From: Antedon mediterranea
Lineage: Eukaryota; Echinodermata; Crinoidea; Comatulida; Antedonidae
Direction: 5' to 3'
DNA: 64,000 nucleotides
Assembly (NCBI RefSeq): GCF_964355755.1
Contig: NC_092672.1
Location: forward strand, 25,974,501-26,038,500
The notes under the pieces: model-generated
Database searches by the model: none
Told to the model about the DNA's origin: nothing
What the model saw: only the letters and a program-made list of their open reading frames with translations
Part shown: piece by piece, positions 1 to 11,300 of the stretch
Position numbering within the stretch: the first letter of the stretch is position 1
Layout: the number at the start of each line of letters is the position of its first letter
Program-made: the position numbers and the translations under genes

Positions 1-1323
1 AACTAAATACGAGACATTGTATCACCAAATCGGGTTATGAAAATGTTTAACTGAGTTTAGTAGGCCCAGTAGTAGGCCATATGGAAAGTTTGTTTACAAT
101 AAAGGTTATACATACATTTAAATGTAATTTTAAGCAGTATTAATTAATATAGTCCGAATGAAATACATTAGCTATGTACAGTTTATAAATAATAATAATG
201 AAATATATTATATATTATATCTATGTATTTAAATATTTATAAGATGCTATATATATTTTTGTATGAACTAAATATTATCCATTTATATTTTGTTAACAAT
301 TTGCTTTAAATTGTTTTTTTCTTATTGACTTTGTAAATATAAACAAAATAAATAAATCATTAGCAATTATATTTTACCTATGTTTTATTCTTAAATGCCC
401 AATTTAAGTTCAAGTTTCCTTATTGTGTTTTCAACAACATGGTTTAAAATCAAAGTTTATTGCTGGTTAACGACATAGAGCTTGATGTATTGAAAACCAT
501 TCCCATTTACGGAACCAACAACTAGAATAGTACAGTAGTGTTTTTTTCGAATCGTTTGCTAACTTATAAACTTTTCGAGATTAATTTTAAATGAATATTT
601 TCAAAATCTTCAAATTGTTAATCGTCACTTTATTGGCATACTTTCAAATTTGTTAAATTACAAATACAATGTAACATAACATTTGCATATCAATTATACG
701 TTATCTAATTCTAATTGTTTTGTTTTGTTGACTGGAACAACTCTGGTGCCAACAATTTGTAGTACGGATTAATGTGGTTCAAAGGACAGTACCATACTAA
801 ACACATCGCAGGTTAATCGAAGCAGACATCGAAAAAAAGAATTAATACCTCCTGTGCTTATCTCTCGATTTAAATCTAAGTTTAAAACGCACCCAGAAAA
901 CGGGTAGTAATAATTCGACTGAGCTATTTTGCTTATTTAGACCATTACAGAGGGTATAAAGGCGAATGAGCACAACGATTGGAGACGAAGTCCAGTGTTT
1001 TCAAGGTTAAGTACAGACATTTTTTTGATAGCAACACGGCCGTGGCTATTAAACAAATTGGTGAATACAGAGCGGAAAAATAATTATACAAAGTATATTG
1101 ACTTAATACATACCAACGCTTCAATTGCATGATACCTTTATAGTTGCATAACTAGGCAGTTGTGTGTGCAATTGAGTGTAAACAATTAGTCAAAATATTG
1201 GGCCTGATTGATTTTATGTTTATTATTTTCTAACTAGATACCCATAAAACAGCCATATTTTTGTCTATCCATGTTGTATTTTTTCATAAGTCTGAGTGAC
1301 AGTAGGCATACTGGTTTGACATC
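1..1323. other. AT-rich upstream region of MMP-A
   Basis: No ORF with coding character, no RNA gene and no clear repeat was seen here. It lies 5' of MMP-A and may hold its promoter and 5' UTR, but I see no convincing TATA box. Confidence 0.4.
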
Positions 1324-4300
1324 ATGGTAAAACTAATTGTATATTTGACGCAGGCTTTTGTTTACATTACAGTAGTCTCTAGCAGACGATTGTCAAAGTC
1401 TGAAGAGGTAAGAAACGTTTTGTACAATTTCTTAAACAATAGTATTAGAAACATCATAAAACAAGGCCAACAGCCATAAGTCGCGTACTAAAACGCATAG
1501 TGATACCGGACCGACAGACAGACCGACAGACCGACCGACCGACATAGTGGAACCGTCCACGCGACTAAAAAGGAAGCAATGCTGTAGTTCTATCATTATT
1601 TACTTGTTCAAAGTAAAAATACAAGAAATAAAATATGCAAGTATGGAATAAGCAAGAACAACAATTTACGACATTTAAGCATTGAATCTAAATTGTGCAG
1701 TTTCATTCATTGCCAATCATTATGTTGTTAACAGGTTGTTAACTGTTTTTACGTAATGATTTTTTTATTATTGTTGGATTGAAATAAGAAGTATAAGCAT
1801 TGTTCTCATTCTGAATTAAGTTATTTGACCAATCTAAGTTGTGACTGGTTTTCTGTTTTGGCCGAATTGGGAACAGTTCATACAGTAGAGCGGATTTTTA
1901 ATGGGCTTATCCTATTTAAAAGAAAGACACTAACTTGTCTGATCGACAAAGTTTGACCATGGCATTCTATTTTTTGGTATAATGATAATCTTAGGCATAT
2001 TTGGAACGATTTGGCTATCTAAGCCCAATAACAGACGGGAAAGAACGTTCGGACGGTGACTTGCGTGAAGGCATTCTGTTGTTTCAAACTACATTAGATC
2101 TAGGACGAACTGGTACTATGACAGAGGAAACATCTGCTATGATGGTAAAACGAAGATGTGGCTTAAAGGACATAGAAGAACCGAAGTCGTACATGCAGTT
2201 AAAATATTCATGGAGTGAGAAAAGGTGGTTAAGCACATCCTTAACCTACAGGTATGTCCATCATTTTAGATTGTTTTTTTTTAAATTAAAGCTTTTATTC
2301 TTATCCATCGTACGGACACTCATTAAAGCTTGGTTTCACTCAGACAAACGATGTAGACCAATCACGACGCGACAGTTCGGATGATCCATCGTGTCACAAT
2401 TGGTAACATTATTTGCGTGGCGCTTACGGATTTGCGTTGTGTGCTTATGATAAAGCGAGCTTAACTTTTTTTTCTTACTTAGTTAATTACATGTTAAAAT
2501 AAATCACGGTGGCCCTGTTTGTATTGATTTCGTTCAAATTTAAATTTAAATAAATCGACTACATTTTAAACATTAAACGTATTGAAATATATCAATTCAT
2601 TTTATTATTAGAATAAATATTTTAGGCTATATATACATTAAATTCAAATTCGTACAAGTAAACATGATAAATGGAATATATGCTATAAATCGTATGCGCA
2701 GTTTGATCGCTCAATTGACGTGTATGTGTTGAGGATTTATTAAAGATGCATTGTCCCCCAAAATCATGAAAAATAAAGATTTATAAAATCAGACTTTGAA
2801 TGTGTAAGCACAAAATCAATTTAATTAGGTAATCCGCACCAAAAAAAAAAATCCCCTTGTATAAAGTTTTATTTTTAAACTGTTATATTTAACCCAAACC
2901 AATTTCTCTGGTTTTTTTTTGCTTTAAATTACAATTTTTCTGGTAAATACTTAACTATGTGACATAAAAATGGCATATTCTTCAACAACAAAAATTTTTT
3001 TTTTAAATTCAAGGGAACAATATATCTTTCTATATATATCTATCTATATATGTCTATCTATATATATTGCTGAAAATCAGAATCTGACTCAAGAAAGTTA
3101 CTGAAAAAAACGTTATTTAAAAATTTGAATTATTATATCGTTGTTGAAATGTGTTTTATCGTGTATGTCTTTGTCGTATGTAGGGCAATAATTTAGTTTT
3201 AATAATAATATATGATTTTAGAATAGTCAGCTTAACGGCGCATGCGCAGCTATGAAGACGCTTATTTATTTTCCAGGATTGTGGGATGTAGCTTACATGA
3301 GGTGGCAGCAAGTCATATTCTTTCTCATTTTTATCAACTATTAATATATATTAATACTTTTTTTATTAATGTATTGAACCTCATATTTTCAATTCTAGAT
3401 CAGTACTCGTCAGTGTCATATTTCATTTTCCTTTCAAACGAACAAAATTGTTGTAAATTGTAGGCCTAGTATGTATTCGTAATTTGTCTTCATATTTTAA
3501 CATTTCCGATTTTTAAAGTTTCTTGAATTATTCATCCGACCTGACTGAGAATCAAACGAGGGAAACTGTTGAGAGTGCTCTTAAACTCTGGAGTGATGTC
3601 ACACCTTTAGTATTTACAGAAGTTTCAGAAAATGGTGATATTGAAATTCTGTTTCAAGCTGGGGAGCATGGAGATGATTTTCCATTTGATGGCCCTTCTG
3701 GTGTACTTGCGCATGCGTTTTACCCCGGACCTGGTTTAGGTGGAGATGCACACTTTGATGAAGACGAGGATTTTACACTTAATGGAGCACCAGGTAGGAT
3801 TTGTAAATTCGTGTGTACTTTATCAAGTGTAGGCTTAATTTAATGGTTTCTTAACAAACGATAATTGGAGTTAATTACTTTTGTCGTAGGAATTGATTTG
3901 TTTTATGTAGCTGTACACGAGTTTGGACACAGCTTGGGCCTTAACCATTCCACAGACGCAACGGCAGTAATGTATCCATATTACCCAGTGTACAGCCCTA
4001 ACTTGCAACTATCACAAGATGACATTGATGGCATACAATATGTTTACGGTAGGTGGTTTGGAGGATGAGATAAACTCGTCAATATATTATTTATCATCAT
4101 CATAATTATAAACTCATATAATTTACGTATATAATTGAATACAAGCTGAAAGGACGTACACATTTGCCAATTTTGTTGTAGGCCCTAAAGTCTGTTTTCC
4201 AGTAGGCGAATCATTTTATTCGTGCGAATCGACAAGGCCAGCTTATCGTATGCATATTCATATTTGATTCTTTTATTTTGCTTTTCGCTACAGCGAAATT

Positions 4301-4873
4301 AGTAGTATTCTTAGATTATTTTCCTACCTTTCCAAAGCGAAAATTGCGCAAAACAATCAAAACGTAGGAAAAACTAAGCAGATGCAATTGAAATTGTATT
4401 TACTTTAATAGTCGTGATTTTTTTTTTCTCTCGACTACCTTATAGGTTATTTTTTCTATTTGATCCAACTGATCATTTTTTGACGCAAACATTTCTTACA
4501 TTTCCAAATCTCGAAAGCTAAAAACCACGACCATTACCATTGGTAAACCATTACTTTCAAAACCGCGTATTATAAATCATTGACGTAAGTGTAACTAACA
4601 ATTGTATAACGAAGTAAATCAACATCACAAAACAGTGTCTGTAAGTTCTGATGTTAGTTCCATTCCATGTGATATTTTAGAATCATTAGCCTATTTCATT
4701 AAGAATACAACTAATGGCCCATAATCATTAACGTTTTTATAGGATCAAATCCGGATGCTGTTGCAGATTCCACGACACCAACAGTTCCAGATTCTACAAC
4801 AATAATTTCTACCGATTCAAACGAAAACGAAAAAGAATGTCTCTGTCGTCGGAAGAAAATAATAATAGATTAG
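1324..4873 (+). CDS. Matrix metalloproteinase without hemopexin domain (MMP-A), 5 exons, about 301 aa
   Basis: Secreted zinc endopeptidase of the MMP (metzincin, M10A) family. Exons: 1324-1407, 1995-2251, 3519-3793, 3890-4048, 4743-4873; all introns are GT-AG and the spliced length (906 nt) is in frame. Exon 1 starts [12 protein letters not shown], a signal peptide. Exon 2 is the propeptide, with cysteine switch RRCGLKD (an Arg where the family usually has Pro). Exon 3 carries the structural-zinc/calcium region ([24 protein letters not shown]). Exon 4 holds the zinc site [11 protein letters not shown] and the Met-turn VMYPYY. Exon 5 is a Thr/Pro/Asp-rich hinge that ends [12 protein letters not shown] then TAG at 4871, so the hemopexin domain of MMP-B and MMP-C is absent, as in matrilysins. 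There is no RXKR furin site after the propeptide. Intron phases equal those of the other two genes. Substrate is unknown. An unseen alternative donor in exon 5 leading to more 3' exons cannot be excluded, but none was found before 8354. Confidence 0.85.
1445..1568 (+). repeat. Dispersed repeat with internal GACC/GACA tetranucleotide tract (copy 1)
   Basis: The order is an AAAACGCATAGTGATACCGG block, a GACC/GACA tract, GACATAGTG, then CCACGCGACTAAAAA. The same blocks recur in reverse orientation at 11240-11375, so this is a dispersed element rather than a lone microsatellite. It lies in MMP-A intron 1. Confidence 0.7.
2741..3029. mobile_element. MITE with TAAAGATGCATTGTCCC-type terminal inverted repeats
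   Basis: Left end TAAAGATGCATTGTCCC and right end AAGGGAACAATATATCTTT are imperfect inverted repeats about 290 bp apart in MMP-A intron 2. The interior is AT-rich with no ORF. The same termini bound the larger element at 42097-44798, which defines a family with at least two members in the window. Confidence 0.6.
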
Positions 4874-4890
4874 TCTACAGTTACGTAACT

Positions 4891-5029
4891 ACGGTGGCTG
4901 ATTTCCGCCAAAGAAAACAATATTTTATAATAATACGGCGTTATAACGCCGTATTAGGGCGTTATAACGCCTTATTAGGGCGTTATAGTGCCCTACGGCG
5001 TTTTTCATTGGCGGAAATCAGTCCCCGTT
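4891..5029. mobile_element. Foldback MITE built of GGCGTTATAACGCC palindromes
   Basis: About 139 bp, bounded by inverted repeats whose inner part CTGATTTCCGCCAA / TTGGCGGAAATCAG is perfect. The interior is a run of palindromes: a perfect 24-bp one centred near 4948 (AATACGGCGTTA / TAACGCCGTATT), then AGGCGTTATAACGCCT, then a degenerate third. It begins 17 nt after the MMP-A stop codon, so it probably lies in the MMP-A 3' UTR and would fold in the transcript. Confidence 0.75.
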
Positions 5030-5672
5030 ATAGCTAACGTTTTAACTGACTTTTATCTTAATGGCATTAGTACGTAAATCTATAACAAGCTTAAACTATG
5101 TTACAATAGTCATACCTAGAATAGTGACGTCATATCATCCACATCTATATTATTCAAGTCATTATTAGTCAAGTTAAATTATATAACTATGATTTATAGA
5201 ATTTAATTTTGTATTACAATATTTTTGGTGATAGGCTAGCTCTTTATTATGAGTGTATTGTATAGGAATTGCAAATGAAAGAAGTACCATAGGTGTTCGA
5301 CACCTTCATTGTATTCTTTTCATATTTCTTTCCATTTACATGTTTCTATTCTTGCAAAGGTACCGTAGGGACCGACGGGGTAACGTCTCAGATGAATGGC
5401 AAGGAAGCAGAGTAGCATGTTTTTTTAATATTTATTTTACACAGAATAGCCTATATTGCAATATTTAAAAATAATTATAATAAAAATGATAATTTAAACA
5501 AATATATGTTTTAAATAATATTTACGCTGGATGTATCAATAATACAATTACGTTATGAAAACAAAATCCGTTTGAAATAATTTTTACAAAACAAATAGAT
5601 GCACTAATTATGTTTAAATAACAAAAACTGACGACAAATTCATGATTCGATGTTTATCTGAACATGATCAGG
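5030..5672. other. AT-rich intergenic DNA, no feature seen
   Basis: Short ORFs only, without recognisable domains or splice context. No hemopexin exon that could complete MMP-A was found. Confidence 0.5.
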
Positions 5673-5673
5673 A

Positions 5674-5759
5674 ATGATGATCATACTGATGATGTTCATA
5701 CTGATGATGATCATACTGATGATGTTCATACTGATGATGTTCATACTGATGATGATCAA
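5674..5759 (+). repeat. Short tandem repeat, 15-nt unit CATACTGATGATG(A/T)T
   Basis: About five to six copies of a 15-nt unit alternate GATGTT and GATGATGAT variants. The reading frame through it gives an Asp/His/Thr-rich peptide, but nothing around it looks coding. Confidence 0.85.
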
Positions 5760-5894
5760 ATAGGATCGAAACGTCGAATCATGGCTTCCCTCTCGTTATT
5801 TTTAGTCAGTTTTATACTTATGGTAATGTTTACAAATACTATTACCACGATCATAAAATAGAGCATAGCAAAATTGTTATAAGTTCATGGTACA

Positions 5895-6675
5895 GTATAA
5901 TAATCAGTATAGAAAGCGGTTCAATCGGTATAAAGGGCGGTTTAATCCGTAATGACGGTCAAATCAGTATAAAGTGCGGTCCAAACAGTATAAAGGGTGG
6001 TCCAATCAGTATAAATAAAAGGGCGGTCCAATCAGTATAAAGAGCGATCCAGTCTGTATAAAGGGCGGCCTAATCAGTATAAAGGGCAATCCAATCTGTA
6101 TAAAGGGCGGTCCAATAAGGAAGTATAAAGAGTGGTTCAAACTGTATAAAGGGCGATCCAATCTGTATAAAGGGCGATCCAATCAGAATAAAGGGCGGTC
6201 CAATCAGTGTAAAGGGTGGTCCAATCAGTATAAAGGGTGATTCAATCTTTGTAAAGGGTGGTTCAAACTGTATTAAGAGCGATCAAATCTGTATATAGGG
6301 CGGTCCAATCACTATAAAGGGCGGTCCAATCAGTATAAATGATGGTTCAAACTGTATTCAAGGCGATCCAATCAGTATAAAAGGCGATCCAATCTGTATA
6401 AAGGGTGGTTCAAACTGTATTAAGAGCGATCAAATCTGTATATAGGGCGGTCCAATCAGTATAAAGGGCGGTCCAATCAGTATAAAGGGGGGTTCAAACT
6501 GTATTAAGGTTGATCTAATCTGTATATAGGGCGGTCCAATCAGTATAAAGGGCGGTCCAATCAGTATAAAGGGTGGTTCAAACTATATTAAGTAAGATCC
6601 AATCTGTATAAAGGGCGATTCAATCAGTATAAAGGGCGGTGCAATAAATATAAGAGACGGTTCAATCAGCAAACA
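5895..6675 (+). repeat. Minisatellite, 21-bp unit, about 36 copies
   Basis: The consensus unit is roughly GGGCGGTCCAATCAGTATAAA, repeated head-to-tail with point variants (for example GGTGGTTCAAACTGTATTAA). Blocks of three or four variant units recur in the same order near 6240-6330, 6400-6480 and 6490-6560, so expansion also copied multi-unit blocks. It lies between MMP-A and MMP-B. Confidence 0.9.
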
Positions 6676-8252
6676 ACTGTCTTGTTGTCGCTTCGATTCA
6701 TTTTGTGATAGCGACGCAGTATTTTTGTTGTTATTATAAAGCGTGATGGAATGTTTGGTATTAAGAAATTGTGCTTTGTCGGCTTTAATCGGTCTATATT
6801 TAGAGTTATATTTATTTATATTTGTATAGGCCATAGGGCCTATTGTATCAATAAGTTGTTTGTGTTTTAAAAATGTTAACTTATTCAGGCTTATAAATAA
6901 ACATAAGTTAGTTAATCTGTTTTGCTTAAAAAATAAAACAAAAGTTTCAGTTTGACCTTAATGTATAAACGACTGGAAAATACCAAAGAATCGTATGCTT
7001 AATTATAAATGAGTAAATAAGCTTACTGTACATTTAATAGCCGGATTTCTTTCGAACTATTAATCCGATATTCTCCAATACTGCTTATGTTCTTTATCTG
7101 TACCTGCTTTTTTTAAACAATTTAGCGTATAATGTACTAATCCATGACCTAAAAGATAGAAATAGAAAAGTTTACTGCATTTATCATGGAAAGTGATAAT
7201 TTTATAAACATAAGAGGGGTTTTCCGGATTTGTAGACGACCTTATTATATGAACGATCGAACTATTATCAATCAATATTAGTTTGGATCCGTACATTTAT
7301 TGGATTTAGGCATATATTGTGGTTTTGTGGGTGTTTTCGATAGGTATCCCATAGCCTGATACAATAAAACAAAGGAACTTGTTTTAAAATTGTTATCTAA
7401 TATCTTATCTTATATATATATATATATAAATATATTTATTACAGTATTTTAACATGTTCTGTTTACAGAGAAGAGCCTGTCGTGAATAGTCGGCAGTCGT
7501 GAATATTGCGCGAATGAAACCCACACCTCTCCATGTAGCCCTTTATCGCCGTTGCGCATTACATAGTATTTTAATATTCGTTAGAAGATGGAAAAAGCGG
7601 TGAATTATTGAAGTGTCTTTTTATTATACCTCATCATTATAAACATTACATTAATTATGATAGCATACCAGTTATACAAGATAATATAATATTTGACTGA
7701 TCATTTCTCCCTATAGAGTATTTAGATTTTCCCATTTTGCACTCCAATCAAAATCGGACGGACGCTATTTATAACTTTCTGAAAAAACAATTCAAGAATT
7801 TCATCAAATACATATGTGAAATGTAATGTTCGTCACTATAATGTAAAAACATCCTTTAATTTCTTCTTATTTCCTAATTAGCCTATATTCATTGTTCTAT
7901 TGTGATATTTTTTTAACAAGCGTTATAAGAAGGCTTTAATGTTGTATTTAAAAATAGAAATACATTTAAAAATATCGACATTTTAAACTTCCAGAAAAAA
8001 AGTAGGTCCGTTTTATATATATCGATGATTCAATAGCATAATTAAGATTTAGCAAACTCATCCGATCCGATGTCACTCGACTAATCCAGTGATTGTATTC
8101 ACAGCTGATGACGTAATAATAGTCATAGGACCTTCACTTAACGCTAGTTGGTATAGTTTCTGTTGGTAAAGTAACAACAAATCATTGGCTACTATATTTC
8201 CTATCAGAAGACCAACCTTAGACCAGGTTGATATAACTTCCGTTTACACAGG
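6676..8252. other. AT-rich intergenic region upstream of MMP-B
   Basis: I see a TA microsatellite near 7410-7430 and no supported gene. Short ORFs in both strands lack domains and codon character. Confidence 0.4.
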
Positions 8253-8259
8253 TATAAAT
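8253..8259 (+). promoter_or_regulatory. Candidate TATA box of MMP-B
   Basis: TATAAAT about 100 nt before the MMP-B ATG, which would put transcription start near 8283 with a roughly 70-nt 5' UTR. The motif is common in AT-rich DNA, so this is weak. Confidence 0.3.
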
Positions 8260-8353
8260 TGTTGCTTTATGCCTATTAAAGGAACCCGTGCATTTCTACA
8301 TAATGTGTAGTCTGTAATTAGTACTCTAAGGTGTGTAAGCTAGAGGAAATACA

Positions 8354-11300
8354 ATGCAGAGAATTATAATTTTACTAGCGTTCCTGGTATATGCTTCCAG
8401 TCAACGAATGAATGAAACACAAATAGTAAGTATGCCTACCCGTATATTATTTATACAGTATAGACAAACTATAAACATTTAAACAGATTGTCATGTCGCT
8501 TTTGCATAATAGAAAAAAGCTATTTCAGCATATGTAGGCCTATACATTTTACAATCTGTGTCTTATTTTCTTTACAATTGTGACGAGTAATCTCTTCATT
8601 AATTAGTATGTTAAGCTACACTCCAACCAACACAAGCTTTCTTTTAAAACGCTGGGTTAGTCATTAGAATACGTTTTTGTGAAGTGAAAGTGGGTTTAAT
8701 TGGTATTGTTATGACTATGATGTAGCGTAAACATAAATAGACTGAAGTTAAGACTAATGTAAATGTAAAAGCCATGGAGTTTCACACTTCACAGTCACTA
8801 GACGATGATTCGGGATAGTTGGGATAAATATGACTGTTGCTGTAGTGGTCACCAATATAAGCATGGATAACGGTATCATAACTAAAACAAGGAGTAACAA
8901 AAAAAGGAATGCGTTGTTCACCTGTTACAGGTGTTCGGTTCGGTGGCACCACACAATTGAGCAGAAGAAATACGGCTTGATGTGAACGTTAGATACGGAT
9001 ATCGAGAATGATAATTGTCGTTGTTCTTAAGCTCTGTCTACACTATTAAATATGTGACAAAAACATGTGATGTGCCCATAAATGGACATGATGATGTTGT
9101 ATCACTACCATATTTAAGCATATCACTACCATATTTGGGCACATCACACTTTTTTGTCAAACTAGTTTGGTAGTGTAGAAAGAGCTTTATTTTGTATTTG
9201 CTTGCGCGTATTTTGAAGTTTCGTGCGTGTGAAATAATAATAAGCTATGTTCAAACTTTCTACTGTGCCGTATTGAAATATTTCTATTTACATCAACAAA
9301 ATTACGCAAACAATAATCTTTAAACACGATAACAGAAATAAATGTAAGAGCGTAAACTGTTTCTATAATTACAATGTGTATATTATAATGTTTAACGTAT
9401 TTTGAAATGTACGTGCGTGTGAAATAATAAACCATGTTCAAACTTTCTGCCATATTGAAATACTTCTATTTACATCAACAAAATTACGCAAACAATAGGC
9501 CTAATCTTTCAACACGATAACAGAAATAAAGGTAAGAGCATAAACTGTTTCTATAATTACAACGTATGGTAGGATTATAGAGCTCCATAATGTGAACAAG
9601 GAGGAACTACAGTACTTAGCATAAATTTACATCATTGCCAGTCCATAAGCGAAGTCATTTACTTCCTTATTGCGGCGACGTGTAGGCCTAAGTATTCAGG
9701 ATGTTAAAGCGAAGGACAAAATGAGGATATAGAAACCAACAAATGTTGTCTTGTTATTTGTAGATTTGTGCTTGTATATTATGTTTTATATAACACCTAA
9801 ATAAATTCCTGTCATTTGATTGGACGATTGTGAGTCACATGTCGTGCAATATTGTATGTCTTTCAGCCCTGTTAATGGTGACATTGTAGGGAGATGATGA
9901 AATAAAAAATATTAAAGCCGAGACAAAATCCTCATATATTAATATATAAATTTAATTAAAAGCAAAAGAAATCTGGCAGTAATCAAATTGAATACTGACC
10001 TAGCTGGACGTGTACAAACTAATGTTTTTATTTGGGGAATTAATCACTTATGCGAAAATATATACACTTAAGTTTTATTTATTTATCTTATTGATAGTTA
10101 ACAATCTGTGAAATCTTGCTATAACCGAAAATAATTAGATACTTTTGTAACACTGGTTACTTTATGGCTCATTTAAATTCAACCTTTAAAGAATTCTTGA
10201 AATAATTTCAAGTGGATCTAAATAATGATTGAACTGTTATGTTCTTTAGTTCTTCTTCAAAAAGGAACGCTAATATCGTTTTCTTTTCATTTTAAAATAA
10301 TTGAATATTTCTTATACTTCACTGGTGTTACTAGGACTATGGTTTGGACAAACTGAAAATGTAGATTACATTTTTACCCGTATTTCTTTTAATATAAGGG
10401 AGGTTTCGCAACCTTACGAATACGATAACGAAAACAGATACGTCACACATTTGTGAAACTTTTGAGCTGATCCCCATTTCATATTCGTAAAGCGTTTTCG
10501 TGTTTCGTAACTACAAAACGAGTATAGTTTTTAATCTATTTTACACATTTTGCATTTGAATCAGGAATGATTCATGATTATAATATAATTATAGATTTAT
10601 TGAAAGTAATTTACTAAAGTAATTTACTAAAATGCCTCGTCAATTTTGATAAATAGCAGTTTATAAAGTCTTCACTCGCTTTGATGTTACGCTAGGCTTT
10701 GGTAGCCAAGCACCAAGCAACACGTACCTGCGCTTCGCTCAAATTTACCGCAGTCATATTTTGGACGCGCCTCAATATTTCGTTGCCATGCGAAACAGAT
10801 TTTGTTATGGCTTACGAAAACGAATACGTGTGCGTGACGTATCCGTTGTCGTTATCGTATTCGTAAGATTGCGAAACCTCCATATAGTCTATTATTGATC
10901 TAAAAGTTACATAACATTATTACATTTTCAGGACTCCATTTTTTTTCGTTTTTGTGAGCTTGATTAATTAATGGGAACAACTAAATAAAGCCTGTTTTCC
11001 TGTCGACGTTATTCGACGCTATCGTTAACAATAATCGGCGATCTTCTACGTAAAAATTAAAATGTTAACGATTTACAGGAAAGGGTACTCGCTATCGTTA
11101 TCATTTCAACTTGATCGTTTTCAAACGATCGTAGTTGAACTGTTAACTATCAACGACGATAGCGTCTATTAACGTCAACAGGAAAACGGGTTTAAGACGT
11201 GGAATTTTTGAAAAAAAAAACAGTATTCGCCTGATCAGTTTTTAGTCGCGTGGAAGCGACTCTATAGTTCACTATGTCGGTCGGTCGGTCGGTCTGTCGG

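Noticed and set aside
3242-3463. 73-codon ORF in MMP-A intron 2
   Set aside because: No homology to MMP exons and no suitable splice phase.
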